Of a DNA stretch of 64,000 bases, positions 11,148 through 21,643 are shown piece after piece. Source of the stretch: Chrysopilus asiliformis (lineage: Eukaryota > Arthropoda > Insecta > Diptera > Rhagionidae); contig OZ035961.1 in assembly GCA_964034945.1 (NCBI GenBank), positions 17,375,243 through 17,439,242 of the forward strand, read 5' to 3'. The first letter of the stretch is position 1, and each line of letters opens with the position of its first letter. Below the pieces are notes generated by a model. The model did no database searches and was not told the origin of the DNA. It worked only from the letters and a program-made list of their open reading frames with translations. Both the position numbers and the translations under genes were made by a program.

Positions 11148-11191
11148 TTTGGCTTTAATTGATTTATGATTTTTGAAATTTCCGAAGGTAG

Positions 11192-11199
11192 TTTATATA
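11192..11199 (-). promoter_or_regulatory. TATA box of the 10.8 kb Gly-rich gene
   Basis: TATATAAA on the minus strand, its 3' end 45 bases upstream of the ATG at 11147. A kB-like CGGAAATTTC (11174-11183) lies between TATA and ATG, so its regulatory meaning is doubtful. Confidence 0.6.
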
Positions 11200-12180
11200 C
11201 CAATTTTTCAAGGTAACATTACCATATCATCATTGGATCAATTAAGAAATATTTGCTAAAAATTAAGCAGTTATTGAAATGTTTTTATAAGAAAAATGCT
11301 TATCCACGGTATAGACTAATTTAAAATTCAGCAACATTCGAAATATACATAGTCACGATCAAACTAATTAAAATTCTTAATTGATATTTGATGTGAATAA
11401 TTGAGCCATTTTTTATTATATAAACTTTTTCAAGAAATTTGAAGCCTTCATCACCAGATATTAAAATAGGAAGAAGTTTCATACCACACTCAGTACAGTT
11501 CTGTGACACAGTTCTTTGAAGTTAAATTTTGAAACAATAAAATTTGTTCAAGATTTCAATAATGTTAAATCGACAATATAAAAAAAATGGATAATTAAGA
11601 ATTTAATGAATTTATTAAAAATTACCAAAACGTGTTGATACTGTTGTCTGTCCTTGTAACTCGTTAAGATAATTCAAATAAAAGATCTTACCAGCAATTT
11701 TGTGCTTTGAAACGGAAAACGTTTTCTTTACCGCAATATCTTATGAATATTTCAATCAAGTGGTTGTGATGATTAGTATTTAGTGGAAATGTTTTAATCA
11801 AATTCTGTTTTGGAAAAACGACTGTTCGATCTTAGACATCTTTATTTTCACACATGACCTTTGATAGAACCAATTATTCTACTTGAGACTGCATCCAGAT
11901 AACTGTCACTGTAAGTGCTAGTAGGAAAGACCTCACAATTGTTCTTAAACCTCAATCCATTTCAAACTGTATGTGTGGCAACGAGGGAAAAATTTAAAAA
12001 AAATACCGCATTATATGGATTGGGATTTAAAAACAATTGTAAGGTTTTGCTTCAACCCACTGATAGCACGGAACTAATGGTCGATTTAAAATTAATTTCG
12101 CTGCTGTCTTAAGAATGATAACTTGTCATGTTTGCCACTCTGGGCTACCCAAGTATGTAATGTAAATATGTACTTTGAAG
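11200..12180. other. Intergenic, no gene recognised
   Basis: AT-rich; open frames at 11321-11509 and 11915-12112 show no signal peptide, domain or splice context. Confidence 0.5.
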
Positions 12181-12182
12181 TA

Positions 12183-12419
12183 CAGTAATCCCTCCAGCTT
12201 CGCGGTAGATAAGTTCCACAAAAAAAGCGCGCAAACCGAAACCGCGCACTGTGAACCCTACTTTGTATGAAATTTTGGGGTTAGGAACATGTTTTTCATA
12301 AAAAAAACCGGCGCAGCTGCGAAATTTTCACCGCGCAGTTCCACATTTTTGTATTAAAAACTTAACCGCGCAGTTGCGAAACCGCGCAGTGAGAAACCGC
12401 GCAGTTGGAGCGATTAATG
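12183..12419. mobile_element. pogo-like MITE
   Basis: Imperfect terminal inverted repeats CAGTAATCCCTCCAGCTTCG and (reverse complement of the right end) CATTAATCGCTCCAACTGCG, flanked by TA on both sides (12181-12182 and 12420-12421). The interior repeats GCGCAGT/CCGCGCAG several times and is much more GC-rich than its surroundings. No coding capacity. The end sequence and TA duplication fit the pogo/Tigger group of Tc1/mariner elements. Confidence 0.7.
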
Positions 12420-12489
12420 TATTAACCATAACTTTCGAAAGTATTGAGCTAGAGACTTGAAATTTTGTATAGTTAAGTTTCTCGTACAT

Positions 12490-12905
12490 GGCAAGGCTTA
12501 GTTATTGAACGGGTAAAATTGGGATATTCCTTCCCTCTTCTTCCATATATACGAAACAGTTTTTTGCAATTTTCTCGAAAACGGTGAGCAATATAGGAAA
12601 ATTTGTAAAGGCAAAATGTGTTTAGAATAGGATTTTTCATAACTCATCCATACATCAAAATCCAATCGGACCACTGCTTCCCCCTCCCCACGCAAATTGA
12701 TTACTTTTTTTCCATTTTCTCGGAAACTGTGCATCGTATCGAAAGATTTGTGAAGATGAAATGTGTTTAGAATATGATTTTACATAACCAATCGAAGCAC
12801 TCCTTTCCCTCTCTCCTATATAAATGGATTCTTTTAAAATAAACACTTTGTCATCAAATAGAGTATTTGACGATTGTAGCTTTTCTTATGTTTAAATTCA
12901 CATTT
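12490..12905 (+). repeat. Dispersed interspersed repeat, copy 2
   Basis: Same family as 5033-5480 but in the opposite orientation. It contains two imperfect units with TTTTCTCGAAAACGGTG and CATACATCAAAATCCAATCG and ends with GTATTTGACGATTGTAGC, the counterpart of ACAATCGTCAAATAC at about 5067-5081. Confidence 0.75.
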
Positions 12906-13655
12906 AACGATGTATATGGTACAACTACAGTACACATAGTATAATACAAAACATTTCTATATTAAAAACTCAATCATTCCGAACAAAGTCTTTAAATACA
13001 GTCCTGACCTGTACTATACAGTCTGCAGAATTTTAAGTCAATTAGATATGCGGAAGTGGGTCAAAATTAGATTACATCATTTGAACCTGGAGCTTTTATT
13101 AAAAATTAATAAAATGAATTATCTTGACGCCCCGAATTGGCTTTTCCGGCTATAGCTTTTTATGTGATTAAGCTAATTACACCTGTTAACCTGATGATCT
13201 GTAAACCTAACAGTTTCTACGTATAATCTAAATAGTTAAAAATAGGGAAAGTAAGTTGATTTTTAAAATTTTATGTATCGCTAAGATTCGAAATCAACAC
13301 TAATTATTTCACACATTGAGGGACTTTTAAAATTGACAAATCATGTCAAATTGAACGAAAATTTTTCGGTGCAAAAGCTGGAAAAATTTCTTTAGAAAAA
13401 GGATTTTCAAAGTTTTTCAAAACCCTGGGACCACTTATGACCTTTAATGTTAATTAAGCTGAATAGCCAATTCAATATATGTTTTGGAAACACAAAAAAA
13501 AAAGAAAAGGACGAAAATTCTATAAATATATTGTTTGTCTAGATAAATACAAGCTTTTATTTTATAAAAAACACTCAATAAAATTTGAAAAAAATCAATA
13601 AAATTTTACGTCTTAAAAATTGTTTCCATTGTTTTGATAAAAGTTGATAAAATCC
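12906..13655. other. Intergenic, 3' flank of the 13.7 kb gene
   Basis: No gene seen. TTTATT at 13556-13561 is a minus-strand AATAAA that can serve the 13.7 kb gene. Confidence 0.5.
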
Positions 13656-13871
13656 TTATTTTTTGCCTGGTTTTATGATAATAACATTCGCACCTCCACC
13701 ACTGGGGGCAGCGGTTACAACCTCAACGGTACCATTCTTCCTAATCACGATTACATTTACCGGCTTTTTCGTGGTTGCTTTGGTCGTGGTTTTCCACCAA
13801 AAGAACCCTTCAGTCATAGTCACGCATAACACGAGGAAGATAAGAAAACCAGGAATCACCGATAATTTCAT
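13656..13871 (-). CDS. Small secreted peptide of the NGTV / Gly-rich family
   Basis: 71-residue precursor, the shortest of three paralogues. Signal peptide MKLSVIPGFLIFLVLCVTMT ends at EG before Phe23. The mature peptide starts FFWWKTTTKATTKKP, followed by the conserved VNVIVIRKNGTVEVV block (N-glycosylation sequon NGT), a reduced linker APSGGG and a C-terminal NVIIIKPGKK. The final GKK could support amidation after basic residue removal. Intronless, with TATATAAG at 13925-13932 and AATAAA at 13556-13561 on the minus strand. It lies in tandem with the 14.5 kb gene, same strand. Function not recognised; it is clustered with antimicrobial-type genes. Plus-strand open frames here are shadows. 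Confidence 0.82.
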   Translation of the reverse strand: MKLSVIPGFLIFLVLCVTMTEGFFWWKTTTKATTKKPVNVIVIRKNGTVEVVTAAPSGGGANVIIIKPGKK

Positions 13872-14418
13872 ATTGACCTTTCAAATTTTAATGTCTGTAT
13901 ATTTTTTATTGTTTTCGACACTTGCTTATATACCATTTCTGCAGGGTTAAATTCCATACAATTTTTGTGGATATTAGGCCACTTGGTTAATTGTGTTTGT
14001 CATCAATTAAAAATCTATTGTTATGCAAATTCATAGAAGGCGCATGTGTTTCGACTGTTTAATAAAAAAATTGTTTTCGATCCTAAAATTTCCGACAGTT
14101 TAATTTGTTTTTGAAGCTTAAGAATAAAATATGTAGACAGTCAGTAAACTTAATTTTTTTTTTCAAATTTATTTTTCCAAAAGTCGAATAAAAGGTCTTT
14201 GTGGAAAATCAGTAGCTTAAGTCGAATGAAATCTAAAATAAGTTCAGAAATTGGCAAAAGTTTAACCACGTTAAATCAACCACGGAGGCAAAAACATTGT
14301 AAAATCTAGATAAAAATAGATTATTTTACATAAAAAGGTGTTTTTTTTTAAGTTTTAATGTTAATAAAATTTTATTACTTTTCGAAAATCATTTCCATTG
14401 ATTTATTTTACAATAAAT
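13872..14418. other. Promoter of the 13.7 kb gene and spacer
   Basis: Holds the minus-strand TATATAAG (13925-13932) of the 13.7 kb gene and the minus-strand polyadenylation signal (TTTATT at 14371-14376) of the 14.5 kb gene. Otherwise AT-rich without features. Confidence 0.55.
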
Positions 14419-14664
14419 TCACTTTCTCCCGCTTCCGGGTCTGACAATAACAATATTAGGACCTCCACCGCTGCTACCTCCACTTCCGCCACTACCACTG
14501 CTTCCGCCATTGACATAATAAACCTGCACAGTGCCGTTTTGTCTAATCACTATTACTCTTGTAGGTCTCCGGGTTGCTTTTGTTGTAGTCGTCCAAAATC
14601 CTTCCGTCACTACAATGGATAGTGCAAGGATTGTCACAAACACCCAAATAACTGATAGCCTCAT
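14419..14664 (-). CDS. Secreted Gly/Ser-rich peptide of the NGTV family
   Basis: 81-residue precursor. I start at the ATG ending at 14664 because it gives a clean signal peptide (MRLSVIWVFVTILALSIVVT, cut after EG). The upstream in-frame Met at 14715 would add 17 polar residues and lies only about 3 bases downstream of the TATA box. The mature chain starts FWTTTTKATRRPTRVIVIRQ, then the NGTVQVYYV block with an N-glycosylation sequon, a linker GGSSGSGGSGGSSGGG and a C-terminal PNIVIVRPGSGRK. Intronless; TATAAAAG at 14718-14725 and AATAAA at 14371-14376 (minus strand). It is the closest relative of the 13.7 kb gene, with an expanded Gly/Ser linker as in the 10.8 kb gene. The family is unknown to me. 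Confidence 0.82.
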   Translation of the reverse strand: MRLSVIWVFVTILALSIVVTEGFWTTTTKATRRPTRVIVIRQNGTVQVYYVNGGSSGSGGSGGSSGGGPNIVIVRPGSGRK

Positions 14665-14717
14665 ATTAAACTCTTGATTTCTAATGCCAGTATAAATTTT
14701 TTCACTTTGCAACAATG

Positions 14718-14725
14718 CTTTTATA
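14718..14725 (-). promoter_or_regulatory. TATA box of the 14.5 kb Gly-rich gene
   Basis: TATAAAAG on the minus strand, 54 bases before the chosen ATG, similar spacing to the paralogue at 13.7 kb (TATATAAG at 13925-13932). Confidence 0.65.
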
Positions 14726-15266
14726 TCATCTCCTCAAGCTATAATACAATCCAAGGGCGTGGAAATCAGGTCACCGGGTTAGTATTCCAAAACCAAACAT
14801 CTACTGTTTTATAAATTCGCAGACGACACGTGTGTTTGCTTTGTCTAAAAAGATCTTGTCTGGGGACACAATTTCCAAAGTGTCATATATTTTCTTGAAA
14901 TTTAGTATTATATTTACGAAAAAATTCCAAACTGAATTTAATTTTTTTAAGGGGTTGTCCATACAATATGTCATGATAATTTCAGCCTTTTTCGGATCGC
15001 TCCTGGATTTCTCGTCCAGTTTAGAATGACCCAGGGGCGTAGATGATAAGGGGGGGGGGGGGGGGGGGGGGGGTTATAAATCTGGGGTGTTACAATTTAA
15101 AAATTTAGAACTGAAGGTTTTATAAGGATAACGATAACAATATCACCGAGATGGTAGTTCTGAAGGGAAAGAGATTTTTTAAATAAAGTTTTTACGTTAT
15201 TTCTGGGATTTTTTGTGCAAAAAACTTTAACGCGGCAACGACGGGTATGCAAGGTAATATTTAGTA
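14726..15266. other. Spacer with poly-G tract and a second Helitron-like 3' end
   Basis: A run of about 25 G occurs at 15050-15073. Bases 15221-15260 read AACGCGGCAACGACGGGTATG on the plus strand, a decayed Helitron-type 3' end facing the intact one that starts at 15267. No gene. Confidence 0.55.
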
Positions 15267-15763
15267 CTAGCTTGCATACCCATCGTTGCCGGGTTAAGTA
15301 TTTTATTTTTTTTTTGTGTGGTCTATGTTGGAGCTAAACTTCAGGCCAATCGGCTCGGTAGTTTCCCCGCGAAAGAGTAAAATAGAGGGAAAACTAAGTT
15401 TCGACATGACTTTACCCCCTCCCCTTACTCCTCCCACCTTTCGCACTACTTTTTAATGGGTCTATGTTGGGGCTGGATCCCCGAAGAACATCTATGCCAA
15501 AATTCAGGCCAATCGGTTCAGTAGTTTCCCCGCGAAAGGGTAACTCAGAGGGAAAACTAAGTTTCGAGATGACTTTACCCCCTCCCCTTACTCCCCTCAC
15601 CCCTTGGGCTACCCGTCGCGCTTCTTTTCCATATTTCAGTATGTTGGAACTAGAACTACCACAGACACTCATACCAAATTTCAAGTCAATCGGTTCAGCC
15701 GTTTTTGCGTGAAAGAGGAACAGATAGACAGACACCAACTCATTTTTTTATATATTAGTATGA
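15267..15763 (-). mobile_element. Helitron-like non-autonomous element
   Basis: Read on the minus strand it begins TCATACTAATATATAAA after an A and ends with the hairpin CCCGGCAACGATGGG, ATGCAAG and CTAG before a T. A TC start, a 3' hairpin, a CTRR end and A/T insertion without duplication are the Helitron signature. The interior has two imperfect copies of a GAAACTACTGAACCGATTGG block. No Rep/helicase is present. A shorter relative is at 28243-28578. Confidence 0.75.
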
Positions 15764-16584
15764 TTAGTATGATTATAATTATATCTTTTCCAACAACAAA
15801 AACTTTACCATACATTTATTTATTTGATGAAAATTTTAATTCAAAGCAACTCTTTTAAAACTAACGCCTAAAAATATACAAAATACACATATTGCAGCAT
15901 TTTGAAAAACTTCTCATTTGAAATGAATCATTAATGCGCATGGAGCGATGGGGATTTTTCTCAAGATAAGTCTTTGTTCATGTGTTTTGAATTCAGGTAA
16001 AAAATTTACCGTGAATTCACTTTTTGTTTTGACACATTTTGTGTTTCAGTTTTTTTGCTTACTGATATAAATTGCCGCGTCAGTGTCCATTCGCGATCAA
16101 ATATCAAATTTATTTCATGGAAATTTTGAAAAAAGTCTTAGGGAGATGTCACACTGGCCAATCAGCTCCTGCAGCTGACTGATCCCGACATCAGGTCGCG
16201 CAGCTGCAGGAACTGATTCGATCAGTTGACGTGGCACACTCAACTGGGATCAGCTGACCTCAAACGTCAAAATGTCGGACTAGGAGGAAGAACTTCTCTT
16301 TATTTCTCTGCTTGTGATACAAGCTTACATTGACGTTATTCTTTATCTGCTGTCCCCTTCTCCCTTGCCACACTTCGCCAACTATTTCCCCGGTAACGGT
16401 TGTACAGCGGTTTTTTTTAGGGATAGTCAAAAAGAAACAGTGCAAAAATGGTTGCATGATATTGCAGCACCATTTTGTAATCTCATATATTTTGGAACCA
16501 AAGTTGTGTGACCGCCGCGTTACCTGAATGTAACTATTTTTGGTTACTTGGGTATGCTTATTCCATAAATTTACAAAATCTATG
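15764..16584. other. Intergenic, CAGCTG-rich patch
   Basis: No gene seen. Bases 16155-16260 hold repeated, partly palindromic CAGCTG/GATCAG motifs (for example CTGCAGCTGACTGATC and GCGCAGCTGCAGGAACTGAT), perhaps the remnant of a small inverted-repeat element. Confidence 0.4.
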
Positions 16585-17522
16585 TAAAGGGTGGTTAAAT
16601 TTTAAGGGCCGATGTTGAATGTGAACCACACCTAAACGTCAAGTTTTTTTCTGCATTTCATTTGACATTTCTCAATTTCAGACTAACTCAATTTGAACCA
16701 TGGAAAGATACACAATCGAGCAACGCGTTAAAGTTATTCAGGCTTATTATGAAAATGGGCGTTCAAATCAAAATGCATATCGTGCACTTCGTGATTTTTT
16801 CGGTCAATTTAATCGTCCAAATGTGCGTACAATCGGAAAAATCGTGCAAAAATTTGAGCAAACCGGGTCTGTAGGAGATGTGAAAACACCAGTGCATGCT
16901 CGTACAGCTCGTACTGCAGAAAATATTGCTGCTGTTCGCGATAGTGTGGCTGAAGAGCCGTCAACCTCAACTCGTCGTCGTGCCCAACAATTGCACCTCC
17001 CACGCTCGTCGTTGATGAACATTATGCATAAAGACTTGCATTTACACGCTTACAAGGTGCAATTGACTCAAGAACTAAAGCCTCTTGACCATTTCAAGCG
17101 TCGTCAATGGTCAGAATGGTGGCAAGAAATGACAACAGTGGATGATCAATTTTCGAAGAAAATCATCTTCAGTGATGAGGCACATTTTCACCTCAGTGGA
17201 TTCGTCAATAAGCAGAACAGCCGCATTTGGGCGAATGATAATCCAAGAGTGATTGTCGAAAAACCAATGCACCCACAAAGAGTGACTGTTTGGTGCGGTT
17301 TATGGGCTGGCGGCATCATCGGTACGATATGCATTTTGATTTGAACGCCCATTTTCATAATAAGCCTGAATAACTTTACCGCGTTGCTCGATTGTGTATC
17401 TTTCTATGGTTCAAATTGAGTTAGTCTGAAATTGAGAAATGTCAAATGAAATGCAGAAAAAAACTTGACGTTTAGGTGTGGTTCACATTCAACATCGGCC
17501 CTTAAAATTTAACCACCCTTTA
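16585..17522. mobile_element. Tc1/mariner derivative with 199-bp inverted ends
   Basis: The first 199 bases (16585-16783) and last 199 bases (17324-17522) are reverse complements with, as far as I can read, no mismatch. They include the untranslated leader and the first 84 coding bases of the transposase. The original right end and the 3' half of the transposase have been replaced by an inverted copy of the left end. The outermost sequence is TAAAGGGTGGTTAAATTTTA. The perfect arms imply a recent event. Confidence 0.88.
16700..17323 (+). pseudogene. Truncated Tc1/mariner transposase
   Basis: Starts MERYTIEQRVKVIQAYYENG, an N-terminal helix-turn-helix, followed by AYRALRDFFG, RTIGKIVQKFEQTGSV and ARTAENIAAV, a second DNA-binding helix region, and RRRAQQLHLPRSSLMNIM. 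The catalytic domain begins with IIFSDEAHF (first catalytic Asp) and IWANDNPR, reaches VTVWCGLWAGGIIG and then breaks at 17323, where the inverted copy of the left end starts. The second and third catalytic Asp are missing, so the protein is inactive. The first 208 codons are intact and close to a consensus-looking sequence, consistent with recent activity. The N-terminal block is related to the DD41D-type remnant at 1.3 kb. Confidence 0.88.
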
Positions 17523-18836
17523 TAACTAGAAATTATAACATTTTTCAATCAATCGGATATTCCTATTGACTCTAATCTAGAGGCGTAGAAAATTCCTTAA
17601 AATCATTTTTTCGTTATAAATATTCCCTGCGGTCTTAAACAATAATTTAAAACATAAAAAGCACTTTTAGCCCGTTATTCAATTTACACTCGATAACATT
17701 TCATTCACCCATTCCACCACTTAGGGGTACATAAAAACTCCTGGCACTCTACATATATTGACGAAAATCTATTTCGTTTCAATATCAATTCAATACATTA
17801 CCGATTGTTGTTTTCAACGACTTTCAATATAAAATGTAAGTTTCTCACCCCAATTCAACTTATGCTACTTGAAATGTAATAAATTTTTCGTTTACTGTAC
17901 GGTAACTACCCTAAGGTAACCATTTTATATGTTCTCAGTAATACGACGAATATTTTGCGGCATCACGTTGGGTGTGATGATTCTTGAATATCTTCAAATA
18001 CTTGTTTTATTCTACTATATTTAGTTGTTTCTGCCTTTACGTATATCTGATGGCAAATGCCACGAAAATACGGCCCCAGGGCAAATTCCGAATTGTGCCA
18101 TTAAGCGAAATGGGACCGAATAAGTGAAAATTTACGTAGAACTCATCTTGAACTAAACTATGGAAAATGTCAAATGCAAAAATCAACGTCACGCTGAGAG
18201 TGTTGAACGATAACGAAAAACATGGCGAAAGATTCTGTGACACGTGGATTTAGGGAAATTTTAAACATAATAAAAGTGATAAATGTGGCCATTGGGTCCT
18301 TGAAATTTTAATGTGCTTTCAAATTTTCGGAAATTTTCGAGAGCTGTTTTTTTCTTTCTTTTTACTACCAACTCTGATACATATTCGTAAAATCATTCCG
18401 AAGAATGAGTAATTATTTAACAAAACTGAAGCCTCAAAATTTCTGAGGGGTTGCAAATATATGTATAAAACAGAGCAATGGAGTCTCCTGTCATATAACA
18501 GCGATATTAAAATTCATAAAAACTTGTCAAAACGCGTGACAAGGAGGGTTTCGAAAAGCCGAAAATTAGCGTCAATTATTTTACGTACAGCTATTAACTC
18601 GAAATCTGTTCAACCAATTCCACTGAAATTTTTAGGCTAATTTTTCGCTGCGCAGCGTGAAGAAAAACTGTCAATTCTTGCAGCCGCTGCAGTTTTCCTG
18701 ACAATTTTTCTGGCAGTTTTTCTGACAGTTTTTTTCGTGCTGCGCAGTGAAAATAGTCATGTGGTCTTAGCATTAAGTGAATAGTGCGAAAGGGCAAATT
18801 TTCTATCAATTCTTACCTGTAGTGAAGCTGAGCCCA
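17523..18836. other. Intergenic, no gene recognised
   Basis: AT-rich sequence. The minus-strand open frames at 18037-18243 and 18594-18809 lack domains or signal peptides. Bases 18630-18755 contain complementary blocks (CGCTGCGCAGCGTGAAGAAA and TTTTTTTCGTGCTGCGCAGTG) that suggest a decayed inverted-repeat element. Confidence 0.45.
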
Positions 18837-19108
18837 CACTCAGAAAAATGGAGGCTAACTCGACGACCTACATACGGCGTAATTGGCCTCGGGCAGGCGC
18901 GCGTTCGCCTGCATGTGGGCAAGTAAAACTGAGTTGACCTGTGGTCGGAGAAATTCTGAAATTAAGCCACCAGCAGGTGAAGTAGGGCATTGGGAGCTGC
19001 ACGAGTTGACCTTAGATAGGTTAACTCTGACCGCTAGCTGGCTTACAGACACCTCTGTAAGGTCAGAGTTAACCTGACAAAAAGTTGACCTGGACATTTT
19101 TCTGAGTG
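18837..19108 (+). mobile_element. CACTCAGAAAAATG MITE, copy 1
   Basis: 272-base element with perfect 14-base terminal inverted repeats CACTCAGAAAAATG, flanked by CA on both sides. The interior contains a hairpin of GGTTAACTCTGACC and its complement around TAGCTGGCTTACAGACACC. Near-identical copies are at 23217-23480 (inverted) and 60797-61068. No coding capacity; the open frames across it are artefacts. Confidence 0.88.
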
Positions 19109-21643
19109 CAACACAAAAAGATTCAACTCGATATCTCTGACCGTTCACGAGAAAAATACATACATATATACATTCATACATACATCCACGTCAAATACAT
19201 AACCTTCTCTTTTTCGAAGTCGGTTAAAAATAATAAATAAACGTAATTATACTATTTAGGCACTCTCCCCTCTCACTTGAACTTCTCTCCCTCTTCCCTT
19301 TCCACGCTAACCTACTGACTTATGAACCGATTTTGTTAGGTTTTCAGCAAACAAACAGTTATGGAAAATTTCAGGTCAATCGGTGTAGCCGTTTCAGGGG
19401 AAAACATAATAGTTAGACATATAGATTCATATTAGTGAATTATATTAAATTATATTTCTTAAAATATCGTAAATATTCCTGTATCTGTAAAACTAAATCA
19501 TTTTAAAATTTGCTTTCTGTATTCACTGACAATATTTTATTAAAAACCATCTACAACTTTAATCGGCTTTTTTATCCTTTACGAATCTTTTACAATGTCT
19601 TGTAATCTTCAGTGGAATAAATTTAAAGAATAAACTCAAAGATTTTCTACAATGTCATTATGATTACTTGGGATTTTCAGCAACATAGAAGAATATTAGA
19701 ATGAGCATCCCGCCAATTTCCCATTGCCGTTAACAAGAAGTGAATTTTCCCCGTCGCTTTTCACGCGTCTTTAAACTTTCGGTAGATACTTTTTTATCCG
19801 CTAAATCCGCTACCACCCTCAATTAGAATTTTTTAACCATTTACACATTTGAAAATTCTTCTTTTTAAGTACCAAACATAAATTGAAGAGGGTACAACAC
19901 TAGTAATGCTAAACCGTATGTTTAAAGGGGCTTCATTTGCATATTTCATCACACGGTGAGTCTATAATTCTATCACAGGATTTGACGCTTCTTGATTCCT
20001 TGGTGTCTCTTCTGGAGAAAATTTTAAAATGTCTACCAACAGATGGGAATTCTAGCTAGCACAGAAATTGAAAAAATTCCAATTATTTCAATTTTAAGCT
20101 TTGAACGCGAGTACAAAAGAAAACTCTGGGATTTTAATTTTTCTATTTCGCTTTTGATGCGAGCGAAAAATAAATCCCTTAAATCCGAAGTGAGTTTCCA
20201 TTTACAGAAAAAAAATCTAACGAATTTTAAATTTTTTTTTGGTACAAAGACCACACTACCCTCTCACTCTGAGCAACAATCAAACATAATCAACAAGGAA
20301 TAAGCCATGAAAATTTGACTACTTGATGAAAGTGATTATTAAATGATGTCCTTTTCGTCCTTTTGATGTGATATTCAATAGTGGGAAACGTGACTGGTGA
20401 AAGTGTGAGCAACAGTTATCGTTTGTTAAATCACGTTTCATAACACTTTCCAAGAAACTGTCCACTATATATGAAAAAGTCTTTTTTGTCCCAAATCCTT
20501 TTTGGTAACCGAAGAAACCCTTTTTCATTCCGATAACGACCAAAAATATCAATATCACTTTACCATAACTATGTCACTAAATTTTTATCATCTTATTTAC
20601 TTATTGTATGGACAAACAAGTGGCACACTTCACCCCCAAAAACTGCGCCATAATCATTGACTGCGATGTAAAATCTCATCTCATCCCTTATTTTTTTGAC
20701 AACAAAGAACCACCACCATCGTCCGATTGCCCCTGGGTCCTTTTTTGGTTAAACTCCTTGCCTGACTCGGTCATCATGAACATTGAACGGGCCATTTTCA
20801 CTTCATTCAAAGGACATTTGTACTTATGGTGAATTTCTTTAAGTGAATGAATGGTGATTGCAGTGGAATGGGAATCGGTCCATCAAAATGGTACAGAATT
20901 GCCATAACATTTGAATAGAAATTGACATGTGGACATATTCCAAAGAAAATAACATGAAAGTCTTGTCTTTAGTGACCCAAGAAAGGTTTCCTTTTGGCTA
21001 AGTTACTTGTATGTAGCTTTTATGTAGTCAAGTAAGTTCTGGTGGTAATCAAGTGATTGCGTCGAGTTCAAGTGAATGTGAATGCGAATGAATTGAAATG
21101 AGGTAAAGGGGTGATACTTAGGGGTTTGAATTTATATTAAATTTACTAAATGGATAGAAGACGTTCGGTGTGGTTTTAGAATTGAGAACTGGTCCCTTGG
21201 GAAATGAGTTTCAAAGTCAATTAAAACACCCTTAATCAGAATTTGCAATAATTTCCAAATTTGACGATGACAACGTATGGGAAAATGGTTTCGTAGTAAC
21301 AGTAAAGTTTTGTAAGAGAAGTATGTAAATTAACGAATGTTAAATTAACGAACGTCGATACGAGTTATAAGATTGCGACCAATTAGAAAAGTTCAAATAG
21401 GCTCTAGTAAAATAAAGAAACAAGGATTTTAATTCATCATTAGTTATGGAGTTCTCGCTCCGATTGAATGATTCTTTTTATAGGTTTTTATTTAGTTTCA
21501 CTTGCCTGAAAGTTTGTAAATATGTATTTTTGTTAAGGTAAAATCTTGCAATCTAATTTAAACCCATTTCCACTCATCCGATTGACTTGAAATTTTGCAC
21601 ATACACTTAACTCCGATGATAATATTTTCACTACTTCGCCTTT
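19109..21643. other. Intergenic, no gene recognised
   Basis: About 2.5 kb without a recognisable gene. A TTTCAGGTCAATCGGTGTAG block at about 19370-19390 resembles the Helitron-like repeat interior (CAATCGGTTCAG). Confidence 0.45.

Noticed and set aside
10710..11169. Long plus-strand open frames of Thr/Ser or Leu/Pro repeats
   Set aside because: They are antisense shadows of the Gly/Ser-rich peptide gene, which has a signal peptide, TATA box and polyadenylation signal on the minus strand.
11174..11183. kB-like CGGAAATTTC near the 10.8 kb Gly-rich gene
   Set aside because: It lies between TATA and ATG, in the transcribed leader, and one base departs from the consensus.
18855..19181. 108-codon frame with Ser/Cys-rich sequence, also at 23171-23449 and 60815-61057
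   Set aside because: All three lie across copies of the same MITE, so the similarity reflects the repeat and not a protein family.
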